From assembly GCA_021776825.1 (NCBI GenBank), contig JAJFFG010000040.1, positions 1 through 61,188 on the forward strand: 61,188 nt of DNA, read 5' to 3'. Position numbers and translations under genes: made by a program. Below, piece by piece: positions 24,081 through 33,320 of the stretch; within the stretch, counting starts at the first letter, position 1; every line of letters begins with the position of its first letter. The DNA comes from Planctomycetota bacterium. GTDB taxonomy: Bacteria; Planctomycetota; JAJSAM01; JAJVHW01. The notes below the pieces were generated by a model. That model did no database searches. It was not told where the DNA came from and saw only the letters and a program-made list of their open reading frames with translations.

Positions 24081-24842
24081 ATGAGTGACGAGACGAACAC
24101 CCCGGTGCTGGAGGTCAGCGACCTCCACGTGTCTGTTGGCGGCAAGGAGATCCTCAAGGGTCTGAACCTGACCGTCGGAGCGGGCGAGACGCACGCGATC
24201 ATGGGTCGCAACGGCAGCGGCAAGAGCACGCTCTCCGCCGCGATCATGGGCAACCCGCGGTACGAGATCACCAGCGGCACGATCGTCTACGGCGGTCAGG
24301 ACATCGCGGAACTCGCGGTCCACGAGCGCGCCCGCGCCGGCGTGTTCCTGTCGTTCCAGTACCCCGTCGCGCTGCCGGGCGTCTCCGTCGTCAACTTCCT
24401 GCGCCAGGCCGTACGGGCCGTGCGGGGCGACGATGTCCCCATCAAGGCCTTCCGGCCGCTGGTGAAGGAGAACCTCAAGATCCTGGACATCCCGCAGACG
24501 TTCATGACCCGCTACGTGAACGACGGGTTCTCCGGCGGTGAGAAGAAGCGCCTGGAGATGCTCCAGATGCTGATGCTCCAGCCCACCCTCGCGATCCTCG
24601 ACGAGACGGACTCCGGCCTCGACATCGACGCCTTGAAGGTCGTCTCGACGGCGATCAACGGCCTGCGCTCCGAGAAGCGCGCGCAACTCGTGATCACCCA
24701 CTACCAGCGCATTCTCCAGTACGTGACACCGGACCACGTGCACGTGCTCCTCGACGGACAGATCGTGAAGAGCGGGGGCCCCGACCTCGCCCACGAGCTC
24801 GAGAAGCACGGGTACGAATGGCTCGAGAAGGACGCCGCCTGA
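24081..24842 (+). CDS. sufC: SufC, Fe-S assembly ABC ATPase
   Basis: The 253-residue cytoplasmic ATPase powers the SufBCD scaffold. Walker [11 protein letters not shown] (41-50), the ABC signature [12 protein letters not shown] and Walker [13 protein letters not shown] are complete. GAGGAGAGG nine bases upstream supports the ATG at 24081; an in-frame ATG at 23976 would translate the tandem repeat and is rejected. The stop overlaps the sufB start (TGATG). Confidence 0.95.
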   Translation: MSDETNTPVLEVSDLHVSVGGKEILKGLNLTVGAGETHAIMGRNGSGKSTLSAAIMGNPRYEITSGTIVYGGQDIAELAVHERARAGVFLSFQYPVALPGVSVVNFLRQAVRAVRGDDVPIKAFRPLVKENLKILDIPQTFMTRYVNDGFSGGEKKRLEMLQMLMLQPTLAILDETDSGLDIDALKVVSTAINGLRSEKRAQLVITHYQRILQYVTPDHVHVLLDGQIVKSGGPDLAHELEKHGYEWLEKDAA

Positions 24843-26287
24843 TGTCAGACACCACCGTAGACCGCCCGAAGGGCGCCGCCGGCACCGCCGGACTCGGCGA
24901 CGATTACGACACCAAGTACGGGTTCCACGACGACGAGAGCGCCTACGACTTCAAGTCGAAGAAGGGCGTCGACCACGAAGTCGTCGAGATGATCTCGCGG
25001 TACAAGAAGGAGCCCGACTGGATGCGCGAGGTGCGCCACAACGCCCTCGACGTCTTCCTCTCCAAGCCGATGCCCACCTGGGGCAGCACGGAGCTCCTCA
25101 ACTCGATCGACTTCGAGAACATCCACTACTACGTCCGCGCCAGCGAACGGCAGGCACAGGACTGGGACGACGTTCCGGAGTCCGTCAAGAACACGTTCGA
25201 GAAGCTCGGCATCCCGGAGGCGGAGCGGAAGTTCCTCGCCGGCGTCACCGCGCAGTACGAGTCCGAGGTCGTCTACCACTCGCTCCGCGAGGACCTCGAG
25301 AAGCTCGGCGTGATCTTCACGGACATGGACACCGGCCTGCGTGAGTACGAGGACGTCGTCCGCGAGCACTTCACGTCGGTCATCCCCGCCGAGGACAACA
25401 AGTTTGCTGCGCTGAACACGGCGGTCTGGTCCGGCGGCTCGTTCGTGTACGTGCCGAAGGGCGTCGAGGTGGCGATCCCGCTGCAGGCGTATTTCCGGAT
25501 CAACACCGAGAACATGGGCCAGTTCGAGCGCACGCTGATCATCGCGGACGAGGGAAGCAAGGTGCACTACATCGAGGGCTGCACGGCCCCGACGTACAGC
25601 TCCGACTCGCTGCACAGTGCGGTGGTCGAGCTGATCGCCCGGCCGGGCTCGACGATCCGCTACACGACGATCCAGAACTGGTCGAAGAACGTCTACAACC
25701 TCGTCACGAAGCGCGCCATCGCAGAGGCCGGCTCCCGCGTCGAGTGGATCGACGGCAACCTCGGCTCGAAGCTGACGATGAAGTACCCGGCCGTCTACCT
25801 GGTCGGCGAGGGCGCGCACGCCGAGATCCTCTCGGTCGCGTTCTCGAGCAGCGATCAGCACCAGGATGCCGGCTCGAAGGTCATCCACGCCGCGCCGCGG
25901 ACGACCTCGGTCATCACGTCGAAGTCGATCTCGAAGGACGGCGGTCGCGGCACGTACCGCGGGCTCGTCAAGGTCCACGAGGGCGCCGAGGGCTCGAAGG
26001 TCAACGTCAAGTGCGATGCCCTTCTGCTCGACGACCGGTCCCGCTCCGACACCTACCCGACGATGGAAGTGGACGACGAGGCCGTGTCCATCGAGCACGA
26101 GGCCACGGTGTCGAAGGTCGGCGAAGAGCAGCTCTACTACCTCATGAGCCGCGGCCTCGATCAGGACGCAGCCACGACGCTCATCGTGAACGGCTTCATC
26201 GAGCCCTTCACGAAGGAGCTCCCCATGGAGTACGCGGTGGAGCTGAACCGCCTGATCCAGCTCGAGATGGAGGGCGCGATCGGCTGA
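24842..26287 (+). CDS. sufB: SufB, Fe-S cluster scaffold protein
   Basis: The 481-residue scaffold component on which [4Fe-4S] clusters are built with SufC and SufD. Diagnostic stretches are [39 protein letters not shown], and near the end [20 protein letters not shown]. The ATG at 24842 directly overlaps the sufC stop, so synthesis is coupled. Confidence 0.95.
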   Translation: MSDTTVDRPKGAAGTAGLGDDYDTKYGFHDDESAYDFKSKKGVDHEVVEMISRYKKEPDWMREVRHNALDVFLSKPMPTWGSTELLNSIDFENIHYYVRASERQAQDWDDVPESVKNTFEKLGIPEAERKFLAGVTAQYESEVVYHSLREDLEKLGVIFTDMDTGLREYEDVVREHFTSVIPAEDNKFAALNTAVWSGGSFVYVPKGVEVAIPLQAYFRINTENMGQFERTLIIADEGSKVHYIEGCTAPTYSSDSLHSAVVELIARPGSTIRYTTIQNWSKNVYNLVTKRAIAEAGSRVEWIDGNLGSKLTMKYPAVYLVGEGAHAEILSVAFSSSDQHQDAGSKVIHAAPRTTSVITSKSISKDGGRGTYRGLVKVHEGAEGSKVNVKCDALLLDDRSRSDTYPTMEVDDEAVSIEHEATVSKVGEEQLYYLMSRGLDQDAATTLIVNGFIEPFTKELPMEYAVELNRLIQLEMEGAIG

Positions 26288-26318
26288 TCGCCCCGGACAG
26301 AAGAAGAGCACCGACGAG

Positions 26319-27641
26319 ATGAGCACCGACCACATGAACGTAGACGCAGGCCCCGAGACCTCCCTCCGCGACGTCGTCACGACGCGCGGAGGCAACGACC
26401 CGGCCTGGCTCGCGACCGCCCGACAGGACGCGCTCAGCGCGTACGAGGCGAGCAGCCTGCCGGACCGCGTGCAGCACCTCTGGCGCTACACGGACCCCCA
26501 GAGGTTCCTGCCCGGCGAGCGCACGCCAACGACTCCGGACAGTCACTTCGGCGATCTGCCGGCGGACTGCCAGGACGCGACGTACGAGCACGTCGCCGGC
26601 TATGCGCTGGCGCGTGACGGTCGCGTCCTGCGTTCGGCGCTCGACCCGTTGATCGCCGACAAGAAGGTCGTGCTGACCGACCTCTGCACGGCAGCGCGCG
26701 AGCACGAGGATCTCGTGCGTCCGCGGCTCTTCTCGCTGCTCGATGCGGGCGGCGACAAGTTCGAGCAGCTATCGGCGGCCACGTTCGCCGGCGGCACGTT
26801 CTTCCACGTGCCGCGCAACGTCACGATCGACCGGCCCTTCGTCGTCGCCCACCGCGTCGGCGGAGACGGCCTGATCGCGTCGCGTTCGTTGCTGGTCGCC
26901 GGAGAGGGCTCAGAAGCGACGATCGTCTTCGACCTGACCTCGGTGGGCGACGACGACGCGCCGCTCAGGCACGAGGGCCTCGAGATCCACGTGGAGCCGG
27001 GCGCGCGTCTGCACGTCGCGTTCGTCCAGGCTTGCGGGAAGCGCGTCACGCACGCGCCGGTCATCCGTTGCCGCGTCGAACGCGATGCCGCGCTCGAGAC
27101 CGTCTCGGTCGCGCTCGGCGGCGCTCTCGTCAAGAGCCTCCAGACCACCGAGCTGGTCGGCAAGGGCTCGGACGTCCGCGTGCTCGGCATCGTCTTCGCC
27201 AACGGCCGTCAGCACATCGATCACCACACGCTTCAGGACCACGTGATCGGGCGCAACACGTCGAACCTCGACTACCGCACGGTGGTCGCCGATCGCGCGC
27301 GCTCGTCCTACACGGGCAACCTGCGCATCGGTCTCGACGGCGTCGGCGCCGACGCTCACCAGAGCAATCACAACATGCTCCTGAGCAAGAAGGCGCGCGC
27401 CGACACCATCCCCGAGCTCGAGATCCTCACGAACGACGTCACGTGCTCGCACGCGGCGGCGTGCGGTCCGATTGACGAGGAGATGATCACGTTCTGCCAG
27501 AGCCGCGGGATCTCGCCGCGCGACGCGCGCACGCTGATCGTCACCGGGTTCCTCGAGCCGATCGTCGAGCGCGTGCCGGGTCAGCAGTTGCGCGAGCGTG
27601 TTCGCTCCGCCGTTGCGGACCGTCTGGATCGCGTCGTCTGA
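26319..27641 (+). CDS. sufD: SufD, Fe-S assembly scaffold subunit
   Basis: A 440-residue SufD-type paralogue of SufB. The C-terminal beta-helix shows family motifs: FANGRQHIDHHTLQDHVIG, SSYTGNLRIG, DAHQSNHNMLLSKKA, and CSHAAACGPIDEEMITFCQS. It forms the SufBC2D complex. A 31-base gap separates it from sufB and its stop overlaps the Rieske start by one base. Confidence 0.95.
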   Translation: MSTDHMNVDAGPETSLRDVVTTRGGNDPAWLATARQDALSAYEASSLPDRVQHLWRYTDPQRFLPGERTPTTPDSHFGDLPADCQDATYEHVAGYALARDGRVLRSALDPLIADKKVVLTDLCTAAREHEDLVRPRLFSLLDAGGDKFEQLSAATFAGGTFFHVPRNVTIDRPFVVAHRVGGDGLIASRSLLVAGEGSEATIVFDLTSVGDDDAPLRHEGLEIHVEPGARLHVAFVQACGKRVTHAPVIRCRVERDAALETVSVALGGALVKSLQTTELVGKGSDVRVLGIVFANGRQHIDHHTLQDHVIGRNTSNLDYRTVVADRARSSYTGNLRIGLDGVGADAHQSNHNMLLSKKARADTIPELEILTNDVTCSHAAACGPIDEEMITFCQSRGISPRDARTLIVTGFLEPIVERVPGQQLRERVRSAVADRLDRVV

Positions 27642-27970
27642 TGGCGTTCGAACGTCTCTGTGCACTGAGCGACCTTCCCGAGGGCGAAGCGCGCGTGTTC
27701 ACGGTCGGCGAGTGGCGTCTTGCCGCTGCGCGCTCCGGGACCGCGGTGTTCGTGGTCGAGGACCGTTGCAGTCACGACGACGGCGAGCTCGGACAGGGCG
27801 TCGTGCACGGCCTGACCGCCGACGGCTGCGAGATCGAGTGCCCGCGCCACGGCGCTCGGTTCGACATGGCCACGGGACGCGCGACCCACATGCCCGCCGT
27901 CGCACCGATCGAGACGTTCGAATCCAAGGTCGAGGACGACACCATCTGGGTGGACGTCCCGCAGTGGTAG
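27641..27970 (+). CDS. Rieske [2Fe-2S] ferredoxin-like protein
   Basis: A 109-residue Rieske protein of the dioxygenase-ferredoxin type. Ligands are complete: C43-x-H45 (DRCSHDDGEL) and C67-x2-H70 (CPRHGARFD). A Rieske gene inside the SUF operon is known from Actinobacteria; its role there is presumed to be electron supply for assembly. Translation is coupled to sufD (TGATG). Confidence 0.9.
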   Translation: MAFERLCALSDLPEGEARVFTVGEWRLAAARSGTAVFVVEDRCSHDDGELGQGVVHGLTADGCEIECPRHGARFDMATGRATHMPAVAPIETFESKVEDDTIWVDVPQW

Positions 27971-27972
27971 AC

Positions 27973-29793
27973 GTGACCGCGCAACAGACCAAACCGGCCC
28001 TCGACGCCGCGGCGATCCGCGAGGACTTCCCGATCCTCCAGCACGGGGCGTGCGGGAAGCGCCTGGCGTATCTCGACAGCGCCGCCACGTCGCAGAAGCC
28101 TCAGAGCGTCATCGATGCCCTGACCGAGTACTACACGCGCTCGAACGCGAACGTGCACCGGTCGGTCCACTACCTCGCCGAGCGCGCGACGACGCTGTAC
28201 GAGACGGCGCGGACGCGGGTAGCGCGCTACGTGAACGCACCGGCCACGGAGAACGTCGTGTGGACGCGCGGCACGACCGAGGCGCTGAACCTCGTCGCCG
28301 CGTCGTGGGGACGCCGCAACGTGGGCGCCGGCGACACGATCCTGCTCACCGAGATGGAGCACCACTCCAACCTCGTACCGTGGCAGATGCTCGCGAAGCA
28401 GGTCGGCGCGAAGCTGCGCTTCGTGCCGGTGACCGGCGACGGCCGGCTCGACCTCGACGTCGCCCTGGCCGAGCTCGCCAAGGGACCGAAACTGTTCGGC
28501 TTCACTGCCAAGTCGAACGTGCTCGGCACGGAGAACCCGACGGCGGAGCTCTGCCGCGTCGCACGCGAGCACGGAGTGGTCAGCGTCGTCGACGCCGCGC
28601 AGGCCGCGCCGCACGGAGCGTTCGACGTCCAGGCGCTGGGCTGTGACTTCGTCGCGTTCTCCGCACACAAGATGCTCGGCCCGATGGGGATCGGCGCGCT
28701 CATCACGCGCTCGGAGCGCTACGCCGAGATGGACCCGTACCACGGCGGCGGCGAGATGATCCTGCGCGTCGGGCTCCACGAGAGCACGTACAAGGAGGCG
28801 CCGCTCAAGTTCGAAGCCGGCACCCCCGCGGCCGGCGACGCCATCGCGTTCACCGCCGCGCTCGACTACCTCGAAGCTCTCGACCTCGACGCGGTGCACG
28901 CCCACGAGGCCGCCCTCACCCGGCGCACGCTGGATGCGCTGCACGACCTCGGGATCAACACCTTCGGCCCGGCCAACGCCGACGAGCGGGCCGGAGTCGT
29001 CAGTTTCGAGGTGCCGGGCATCCACCCGCACGACGTTGCCCAGGCACTCGACAACGCAGGCGTTGCCGTCCGCGCGGGGCACCACTGCTGCCAGCCGCTG
29101 ATGCAGCGGCTCGGCGTCGTCGCCACGGCACGCGCGAGTTTCTACGTCTACAACACCGACGAGGACGTCGACGCGCTGCACGCCGCGCTGGCAAAGCTGA
29201 CGTCGAAGTCCGCGCGCGCAGCGGTCCCGGAGGTCGTCTTCGACGATCTCTACCACCGCGACATCATCAGCGAGCACTACGGCGAGCCGCGTGGGCGCGA
29301 TCCGATCGCGCGCACCGACGCGTCCGCCGACGGCATGAACCCGATCTGCGGCGACGAGTCCGAGGTCGCGCTCTCCCTCGAGGGCGAGCGCATCTCCGGC
29401 CTCCACGTCGGCGGTCGCGGCTGCTCGATCTCCGTCGCGTCCGGCTCGATCCTGCACGACCTCGTCGACGGCGTGACCCGCGCCGAGGCGCGGCAGACGA
29501 TCGCCGCTGTCCGCGAGGTCATGCACGGCGGGAAGATGCCCAGCGACCTCGGCGACTTCGAGGCGCTCGAAGGCGTGCAGAAGCTGCCCGTGCGCGTCAA
29601 GTGCGCGCTCCTGCCGTGGACTACGTTCGAGCAGGCCCTCGGCTCCCTTGCCGAGCACCCTTCCCCGGACAAGCCCGAAGACGTCACGCTCGAAGACAGC
29701 ACGCCCGAAGACGTCACGCCCGAAGTCGGGCCAAGAGACATCCCCGAAAACAGCACTGTGCCGCAGGATGCGGCGACCGGAGAGACGACATGA
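27973..29793 (+). CDS. SufS-SufU fusion: cysteine desulfurase with its Zn-dependent sulphur acceptor
   Basis: Residues 1-410 are SufS: PLP lysine 233 in FSAHKMLGPMG, substrate Cys372 in RAGHHCCQPLM. Residues 421-560 are SufU: DDLYHRDIISEHYGEPRG, with zinc Cys459 (NPICGDE), Cys484 (GGRGCSISVASGS) and Cys544 (VKCALLPW). Normally two proteins that transfer persulphide sulphur; here they are one chain. A 45-residue Glu/Asp/Thr tail with PEDVT repeats follows. GTG at 27973, two bases after the Rieske stop, gives VTAQQTKPALDA; GTG 27964 is an alternative. The stop overlaps sufT. Confidence 0.92.
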   Translation: MTAQQTKPALDAAAIREDFPILQHGACGKRLAYLDSAATSQKPQSVIDALTEYYTRSNANVHRSVHYLAERATTLYETARTRVARYVNAPATENVVWTRGTTEALNLVAASWGRRNVGAGDTILLTEMEHHSNLVPWQMLAKQVGAKLRFVPVTGDGRLDLDVALAELAKGPKLFGFTAKSNVLGTENPTAELCRVAREHGVVSVVDAAQAAPHGAFDVQALGCDFVAFSAHKMLGPMGIGALITRSERYAEMDPYHGGGEMILRVGLHESTYKEAPLKFEAGTPAAGDAIAFTAALDYLEALDLDAVHAHEAALTRRTLDALHDLGINTFGPANADERAGVVSFEVPGIHPHDVAQALDNAGVAVRAGHHCCQPLMQRLGVVATARASFYVYNTDEDVDALHAALAKLTSKSARAAVPEVVFDDLYHRDIISEHYGEPRGRDPIARTDASADGMNPICGDESEVALSLEGERISGLHVGGRGCSISVASGSILHDLVDGVTRAEARQTIAAVREVMHGGKMPSDLGDFEALEGVQKLPVRVKCALLPWTTFEQALGSLAEHPSPDKPEDVTLEDSTPEDVTPEVGPRDIPENSTVPQDAATGETT

Positions 29794-30221
29794 GCGACCC
29801 CACCGACGCGACGCCCGGAGCGGGCATGCCCCCCGGCGCCGGGATGCCCGGCATGCCACACATGAGCATGGAGGTCCACGAGGGCCCCGCCCTGGAACTC
29901 GCCGAGGGCGAGGTCATGACCCCGGAGCTCGTCATCAAGGCGCTGCGGCCGATCCAGGACCCGGAGATCCACCTGTCGCTGGTGGACCTGGGCCTGATCT
30001 ACGGCGTCGACGTCACCGAGGACGGCAAGAAGGTCACCGTGCGAATGACGCTGACCGGTCCCGGCTGCCCCGTCGGACCGCAGCTCCTGGCGGCCGTGCA
30101 CTCGACCGTGGGGAAGCAGCCTGGCGTCGAGGTCCCGGACGTGCAGCTCGTCTGGGATCCGCCCTGGAACCCCGTCGTCCACGCCAGCGAGGACGCGAAG
30201 GACGCCCTGGGAATCTGGTAG
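29790..30221 (+). CDS. sufT: SufT/DUF59 (MIP18 family) Fe-S maturation protein
   Basis: A 143-residue protein with a Met/Gly/Pro-rich N-terminus (about 30 residues) and the DUF59 core IQDPEIHLSLVDLGLIYGVDV ... MTLTGPGCPVGPQL ... LVWDPPWNP. DUF59 proteins assist cluster delivery. The ATG at 29790 overlaps the SufS-SufU stop. The stop codon is part of a 17-bp tandem triplication. Confidence 0.9.
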   Translation: MSDPTDATPGAGMPPGAGMPGMPHMSMEVHEGPALELAEGEVMTPELVIKALRPIQDPEIHLSLVDLGLIYGVDVTEDGKKVTVRMTLTGPGCPVGPQLLAAVHSTVGKQPGVEVPDVQLVWDPPWNPVVHASEDAKDALGIW

Positions 30222-30257
30222 CGCTGGGAATCTGGTAGCGCGGTGCATCTGGTAGCG
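30207..30257. repeat. 17-bp tandem triplication spanning the sufT stop codon
   Basis: Copies at 30207-30223, 30224-30240 and 30241-30257 share the core ATCTGGTAGCG. Because the period is 17, the three TAGs fall in all three frames. Confidence 0.85.
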
Positions 30258-30322
30258 CGCTAGTGCCGGTGGTTCTGGGTGCGCGGTGTCCGTGACGGCC
30301 ACGGGTCGCGAGGAGTGATGCG

Positions 30323-30802
30323 ATGAAGATCTCGGCGCTGGAGGAGTACGGGCTGCGATGCCTGGTCCAGCTCGCCCGCGAGAGCGCGGAGCCGGGCTCT
30401 TCGATCACCATCTCCACGCGCCAGATCGCCGAGCGCGAGGGTCTCGGCGTGGAGAACGCGGCGCAGATCATGACGACGCTCCGCAAGGCGGGATTCGTCT
30501 CGTCGATCCGCGGCGTTCACGGCGGCTTCCGGCTGGCGCGACCTGCCGCAGCGACCACGGTCGGTGCCATCTTTCGCGCGTTCGAAGCGCCGTTCGCTGA
30601 CTCGATCTGCGACAGCTTCACCGGTCAGCTCGAGACCTGCGCCAACGCCGACGATTGCAGCGTCGCGCCGATCTGGCAGGAGCTCTCCCGCCGGATCTAC
30701 GGCTTCCTGGACTCGATCACGCTCGCCCACATTGCGGCCGGCAACGTCCAGCGCGCGCCGCAGGTCGTGCCCTTGGCGACCCTCGGCAAGATGACGAACT
30801 AG
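30323..30802 (+). CDS. Rrf2/IscR-type Fe-S regulator at the end of the SUF operon
   Basis: A 159-residue winged-helix regulator. The N-terminus (MKISALEEYGLRCLVQLARE) and the wing region (RKAGFVSSIRGVHGGFRLARP) are typical of Rrf2. Three Cys (96, 106, 112) lie where IscR binds its [2Fe-2S] cluster, but with wider first spacing. It probably senses Fe-S supply and controls the operon. The start is supported by AGGAG seven bases upstream. Its TAG stop is the end of a palindromic element. Confidence 0.88.
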   Translation: MKISALEEYGLRCLVQLARESAEPGSSITISTRQIAEREGLGVENAAQIMTTLRKAGFVSSIRGVHGGFRLARPAAATTVGAIFRAFEAPFADSICDSFTGQLETCANADDCSVAPIWQELSRRIYGFLDSITLAHIAAGNVQRAPQVVPLATLGKMTN

Positions 30803-30861
30803 CAGGCTGTCGCCGTGTCGGCGTCGACGGGCGATCGACCGCCGGCGCGACAGCCTGCTAG
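30799..30861. mobile_element. CTAG-ended MITE-like palindrome, copy A
   Basis: Perfect 15-bp inverted ends CTAGCAGGCTGTCGC (30799-30813) and GCGACAGCCTGCTAG (30847-30861) flank 33 bases. The left CTAG holds the stop of the Rrf2 gene. Confidence 0.65.
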
Positions 30862-31104
30862 TTATACCGCCCGGCGGGCGCCGGTACGTGACCGGCATGG
30901 GCGATCATCTCGGCATGACTGCGACGGCACCTCGTCCGTAAGACGGCGTGCGCACTCTTGGACCTGAGTGCGATCTTCCGGCGCTGCCTCCAGCGGCAGG
31001 AACGCCGTGCAATCGGCCGCCGCTCGATCACCCAATCGGACTATAGCTAGCAGGCTGTCGCGCCAACCTGCGTGGCCCGTCGAGGCCGAACGACCGACAG
31101 GCTG
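30803..31104. other. Gene-free interval between two palindromic elements
   Basis: Apart from the elements at 30799-30861 and 31046-31109 nothing is recognised in the 184 bases between them. Confidence 0.6.
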
Positions 31105-31109
31105 CTAGC
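31046..31109. mobile_element. CTAG-ended MITE-like palindrome, copy B
   Basis: Ends GCTAGCAGGCTGTCG (31046-31060) and CGACAGGCTGCTAGC (31095-31109), one mismatch, related to copy A. The right CTAG supplies the TAG stop of the SRPBCC gene on the minus strand. Confidence 0.65.
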
Positions 31110-31662
31110 CGCCGTCATCGTCGCCGCCCTCGACAGCCGTCTTGATCTCGACCAGCGTGCCGTGGAAGAACTCCTCGAGGACGTAGTTGATGCCGACACC
31201 CACGAGGCCGCCGACGACCGGCATGTCGAGCGTGCCCTTGTCGTCCCACGTGACGCGCGTGCGACCGTCGCCGAGATCCTCCATCAGGATCGAGCCGTGG
31301 CTGTTGACCACCTCGGACTGGATCTTGCCCTCGTACCACATGCCCTCGGCGGGCTCGGCCTTGGTGATCTCGATGTGAACGTTGGAACCCTCGGACGTGG
31401 CGGTCCACCAGGCCCCGGCGCCCTGCTCGACGTCACCGAGTTCGAACGTCGTGAGACCGCCGCGGTCCGTCTTCACCGCGTAAGACTCGGTGTGCGCGGT
31501 GAACAGCCTCGGCGTGGAGATGTGGGGGTAGACCTCGGCCAAGGACGCGTCGATCTCGACCGACGTGTTGACGGTCCACTCGCTCGGGAGCAAGAGCCCG
31601 ATGCCACAGCAAAGGACGAGCAGCGCCGCAAACGCGATTCCGAGCCTCTTGATCCACTTCAT
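31105..31662 (-). CDS. Membrane-anchored SRPBCC (START/polyketide-cyclase-like) protein
   Basis: The 185-residue product has an N-terminal membrane segment (IAFAALLVLCCGIGLLL), then a ligand-binding SRPBCC fold (VNTSVEIDASLAEVYPHIS ... RTRVTWDDKGTLDMPVVG) and an acidic end. The substrate is unknown. The stop codon comes from a palindromic element end. Confidence 0.75.
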   Translation of the reverse strand: MKWIKRLGIAFAALLVLCCGIGLLLPSEWTVNTSVEIDASLAEVYPHISTPRLFTAHTESYAVKTDRGGLTTFELGDVEQGAGAWWTATSEGSNVHIEITKAEPAEGMWYEGKIQSEVVNSHGSILMEDLGDGRTRVTWDDKGTLDMPVVGGLVGVGINYVLEEFFHGTLVEIKTAVEGGDDDGG

Positions 31663-31731
31663 CGGGGTCCCCTCCTGGGCGAGTGAGGCGCAGAGCGTAG
31701 CGAGACCGTGGGCCCAACGCCAACCTGCCTT

Positions 31732-32037
31732 CTACTTCTGTAGAAGACGCGCGTCGTTCACGGCGGCGGCGCGCACTCGCTGGTTGTAGGCATCGACGTG
31801 CGCAGCGTTCTCCTCGGAGTACGCGCAGTCGGCGCTCTGCAGTGGCAGTCCGGTGGCTTCATCCACCCGCGGTGCCTCGGGTCCGAGTCGACCGATGACG
31901 AGGATCCGAGCTTCCCCCGCCGCGAGGTCACGATCGGCCGCGGCGCGACCGCTCCGTGTGGCGTCGGGCTGAGTGAGCGGTCGGACGGCGGTGCAGGCGG
32001 CCAGCAGGAGTAGCGGGACGAGGGCGAGGGTCCGCAT
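31732..32037 (-). CDS. Small hypothetical lipoprotein, 101 aa
   Basis: Starts MRTLALVPLLLLAACTAV with lipobox LLAAC. The mature 85 residues are helical and acidic with no known domain. The ATG at 32037 is chosen for the signal peptide; the longer open frame upstream is antisense to the permease gene. A 7-bp hairpin (CTTCTAC/GTAGAAG) contains its stop. Confidence 0.65.
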   Translation of the reverse strand: MRTLALVPLLLLAACTAVRPLTQPDATRSGRAAADRDLAAGEARILVIGRLGPEAPRVDEATGLPLQSADCAYSEENAAHVDAYNQRVRAAAVNDARLLQK

Positions 32038-32072
32038 CGGGGATCTCCAGGGACGACGCCTCATGGCGCAAC

Positions 32073-33230
32073 TCAAGGGGTACCTCGAGGGGCGGCGGGC
32101 GTGTCGTCGTGGGACGCGGAAGGGGACGCGGAGTTTGCCGCGTCGTCTGCCGCGTCGTCTGCCACCGCTGCCGCCTTGGCCTTGGCCGACAGGCCCTCGC
32201 CTCCGGGCCCGAGCAGCACGCCGACCCAGCGCAGATCGTCGCTGTGCTCGAAGAGCAGTTTCACCATCATCGTCAGCGGGACCGAGAGGAGCATCCCGAC
32301 CGGCCCCCAGACCCAGCCCCAGAAGACCAGTGACAGCCAGACCACGAGGCTCGAGAGCCCTAGCCGACGTCCCATCAGCCGCGGCTCGATGACGTTGCCG
32401 ATCACGAGGTTGATCGCGGTGTACGTGATGGCGATCGCCACGGCCGTCTGCCAGCCATGCTCCACCAGCGCGAGCAGGATCGGCGGCACGGCCGCGACGA
32501 GCGAGCCGACCGTCGGCACGAAGTTCAGCAGGAACGCCGCGACGCCCCAGAGGATCGCGTAGCGCACGTCCCCCATCGCACACGTCAGCGCCGCCAGGGC
32601 TCCGGTGGCCAGGCTGACCTCCGTCTTGATCCGCACGTACGACCGCACCGACTCGACCATCTCGTCGTGCCCGTCGGACGCGGTGCGGTTGCCGAACGCC
32701 TCGCGCAGCTTGCGCGGGAAGCCCGCGGCCTCGCCCAGCATGAACGCGACGGTCAGCAGCACGAAGAGCGTGTTCGAGAGCAGGTCCGCGATCGCGCCGG
32801 CCGCGGTCCCCACCGCCGAGAGGACACCGCGCGGGTCGAACGCGTCGTGCAACTCGGCGGAGACGTCGATGTTCTTCGACGCCAGCCACAAGGTCGTCTC
32901 CTCGCGCAGCCCCTCGAGGCGCTCGTTCAGATCCGACGTCGGCTCTCGTACCTCGGCGTTGAAGTCGGCGACCGACGATCCCACGAGCGTGGAGAACCCG
33001 ACGACTGCCACGAGCACCACGAGGAACACGGTCGTCACGGCCGCCCACTCGGGCAGTCGCCGCCGCTGCAGCCACAGGATGGCCGGCATGCAGAGCACCG
33101 CGATCATGGCGGAAGCGAGGATCGGGATCAGTACGGACGACGACGCCTTGAGGCCCGCGATCACGACGACCGTCGCCGCCACGCCCAACAGTGCGCGCAG
33201 GCCGGCTCCCGGTCGCGTTTGCTCCCCCAT
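32073..33230 (-). CDS. AI-2E family transporter (permease)
   Basis: A 385-residue membrane protein of the AI-2E/PerM family: early helices (LLGVAATVVVIAG, VTTVFLVVLVAVVGFS), a long soluble loop (DLNERLEGLREETTLWL), and the late helices with VGSLVAAVPPILLAL and NVIEPRLMGRRLGLSSLVVWLSL. The family exports small molecules or exchanges ions; substrate here unknown. The tail is Ala/Asp-rich. ATG 33230 (MGEQTRPG) is preferred to 33269. Confidence 0.88.
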   Translation of the reverse strand: MGEQTRPGAGLRALLGVAATVVVIAGLKASSSVLIPILASAMIAVLCMPAILWLQRRRLPEWAAVTTVFLVVLVAVVGFSTLVGSSVADFNAEVREPTSDLNERLEGLREETTLWLASKNIDVSAELHDAFDPRGVLSAVGTAAGAIADLLSNTLFVLLTVAFMLGEAAGFPRKLREAFGNRTASDGHDEMVESVRSYVRIKTEVSLATGALAALTCAMGDVRYAILWGVAAFLLNFVPTVGSLVAAVPPILLALVEHGWQTAVAIAITYTAINLVIGNVIEPRLMGRRLGLSSLVVWLSLVFWGWVWGPVGMLLSVPLTMMVKLLFEHSDDLRWVGVLLGPGGEGLSAKAKAAAVADDAADDAANSASPSASHDDTPAAPRGTP

Positions 33231-33320
33231 CGCGGGCAAGGTAACCCATGGGTACCCTGGACGCTTCACGTGCGCAGCGAACGGACGGGGCGCTCATGCG
33301 TCCTAGAACGTAGAAACCCC

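Noticed and set aside
32457..33320. Long N-terminal extension of the HEAT-like protein
   Set aside because: Antisense to the AI-2E permease; the signal peptide at 33321 marks the true start.
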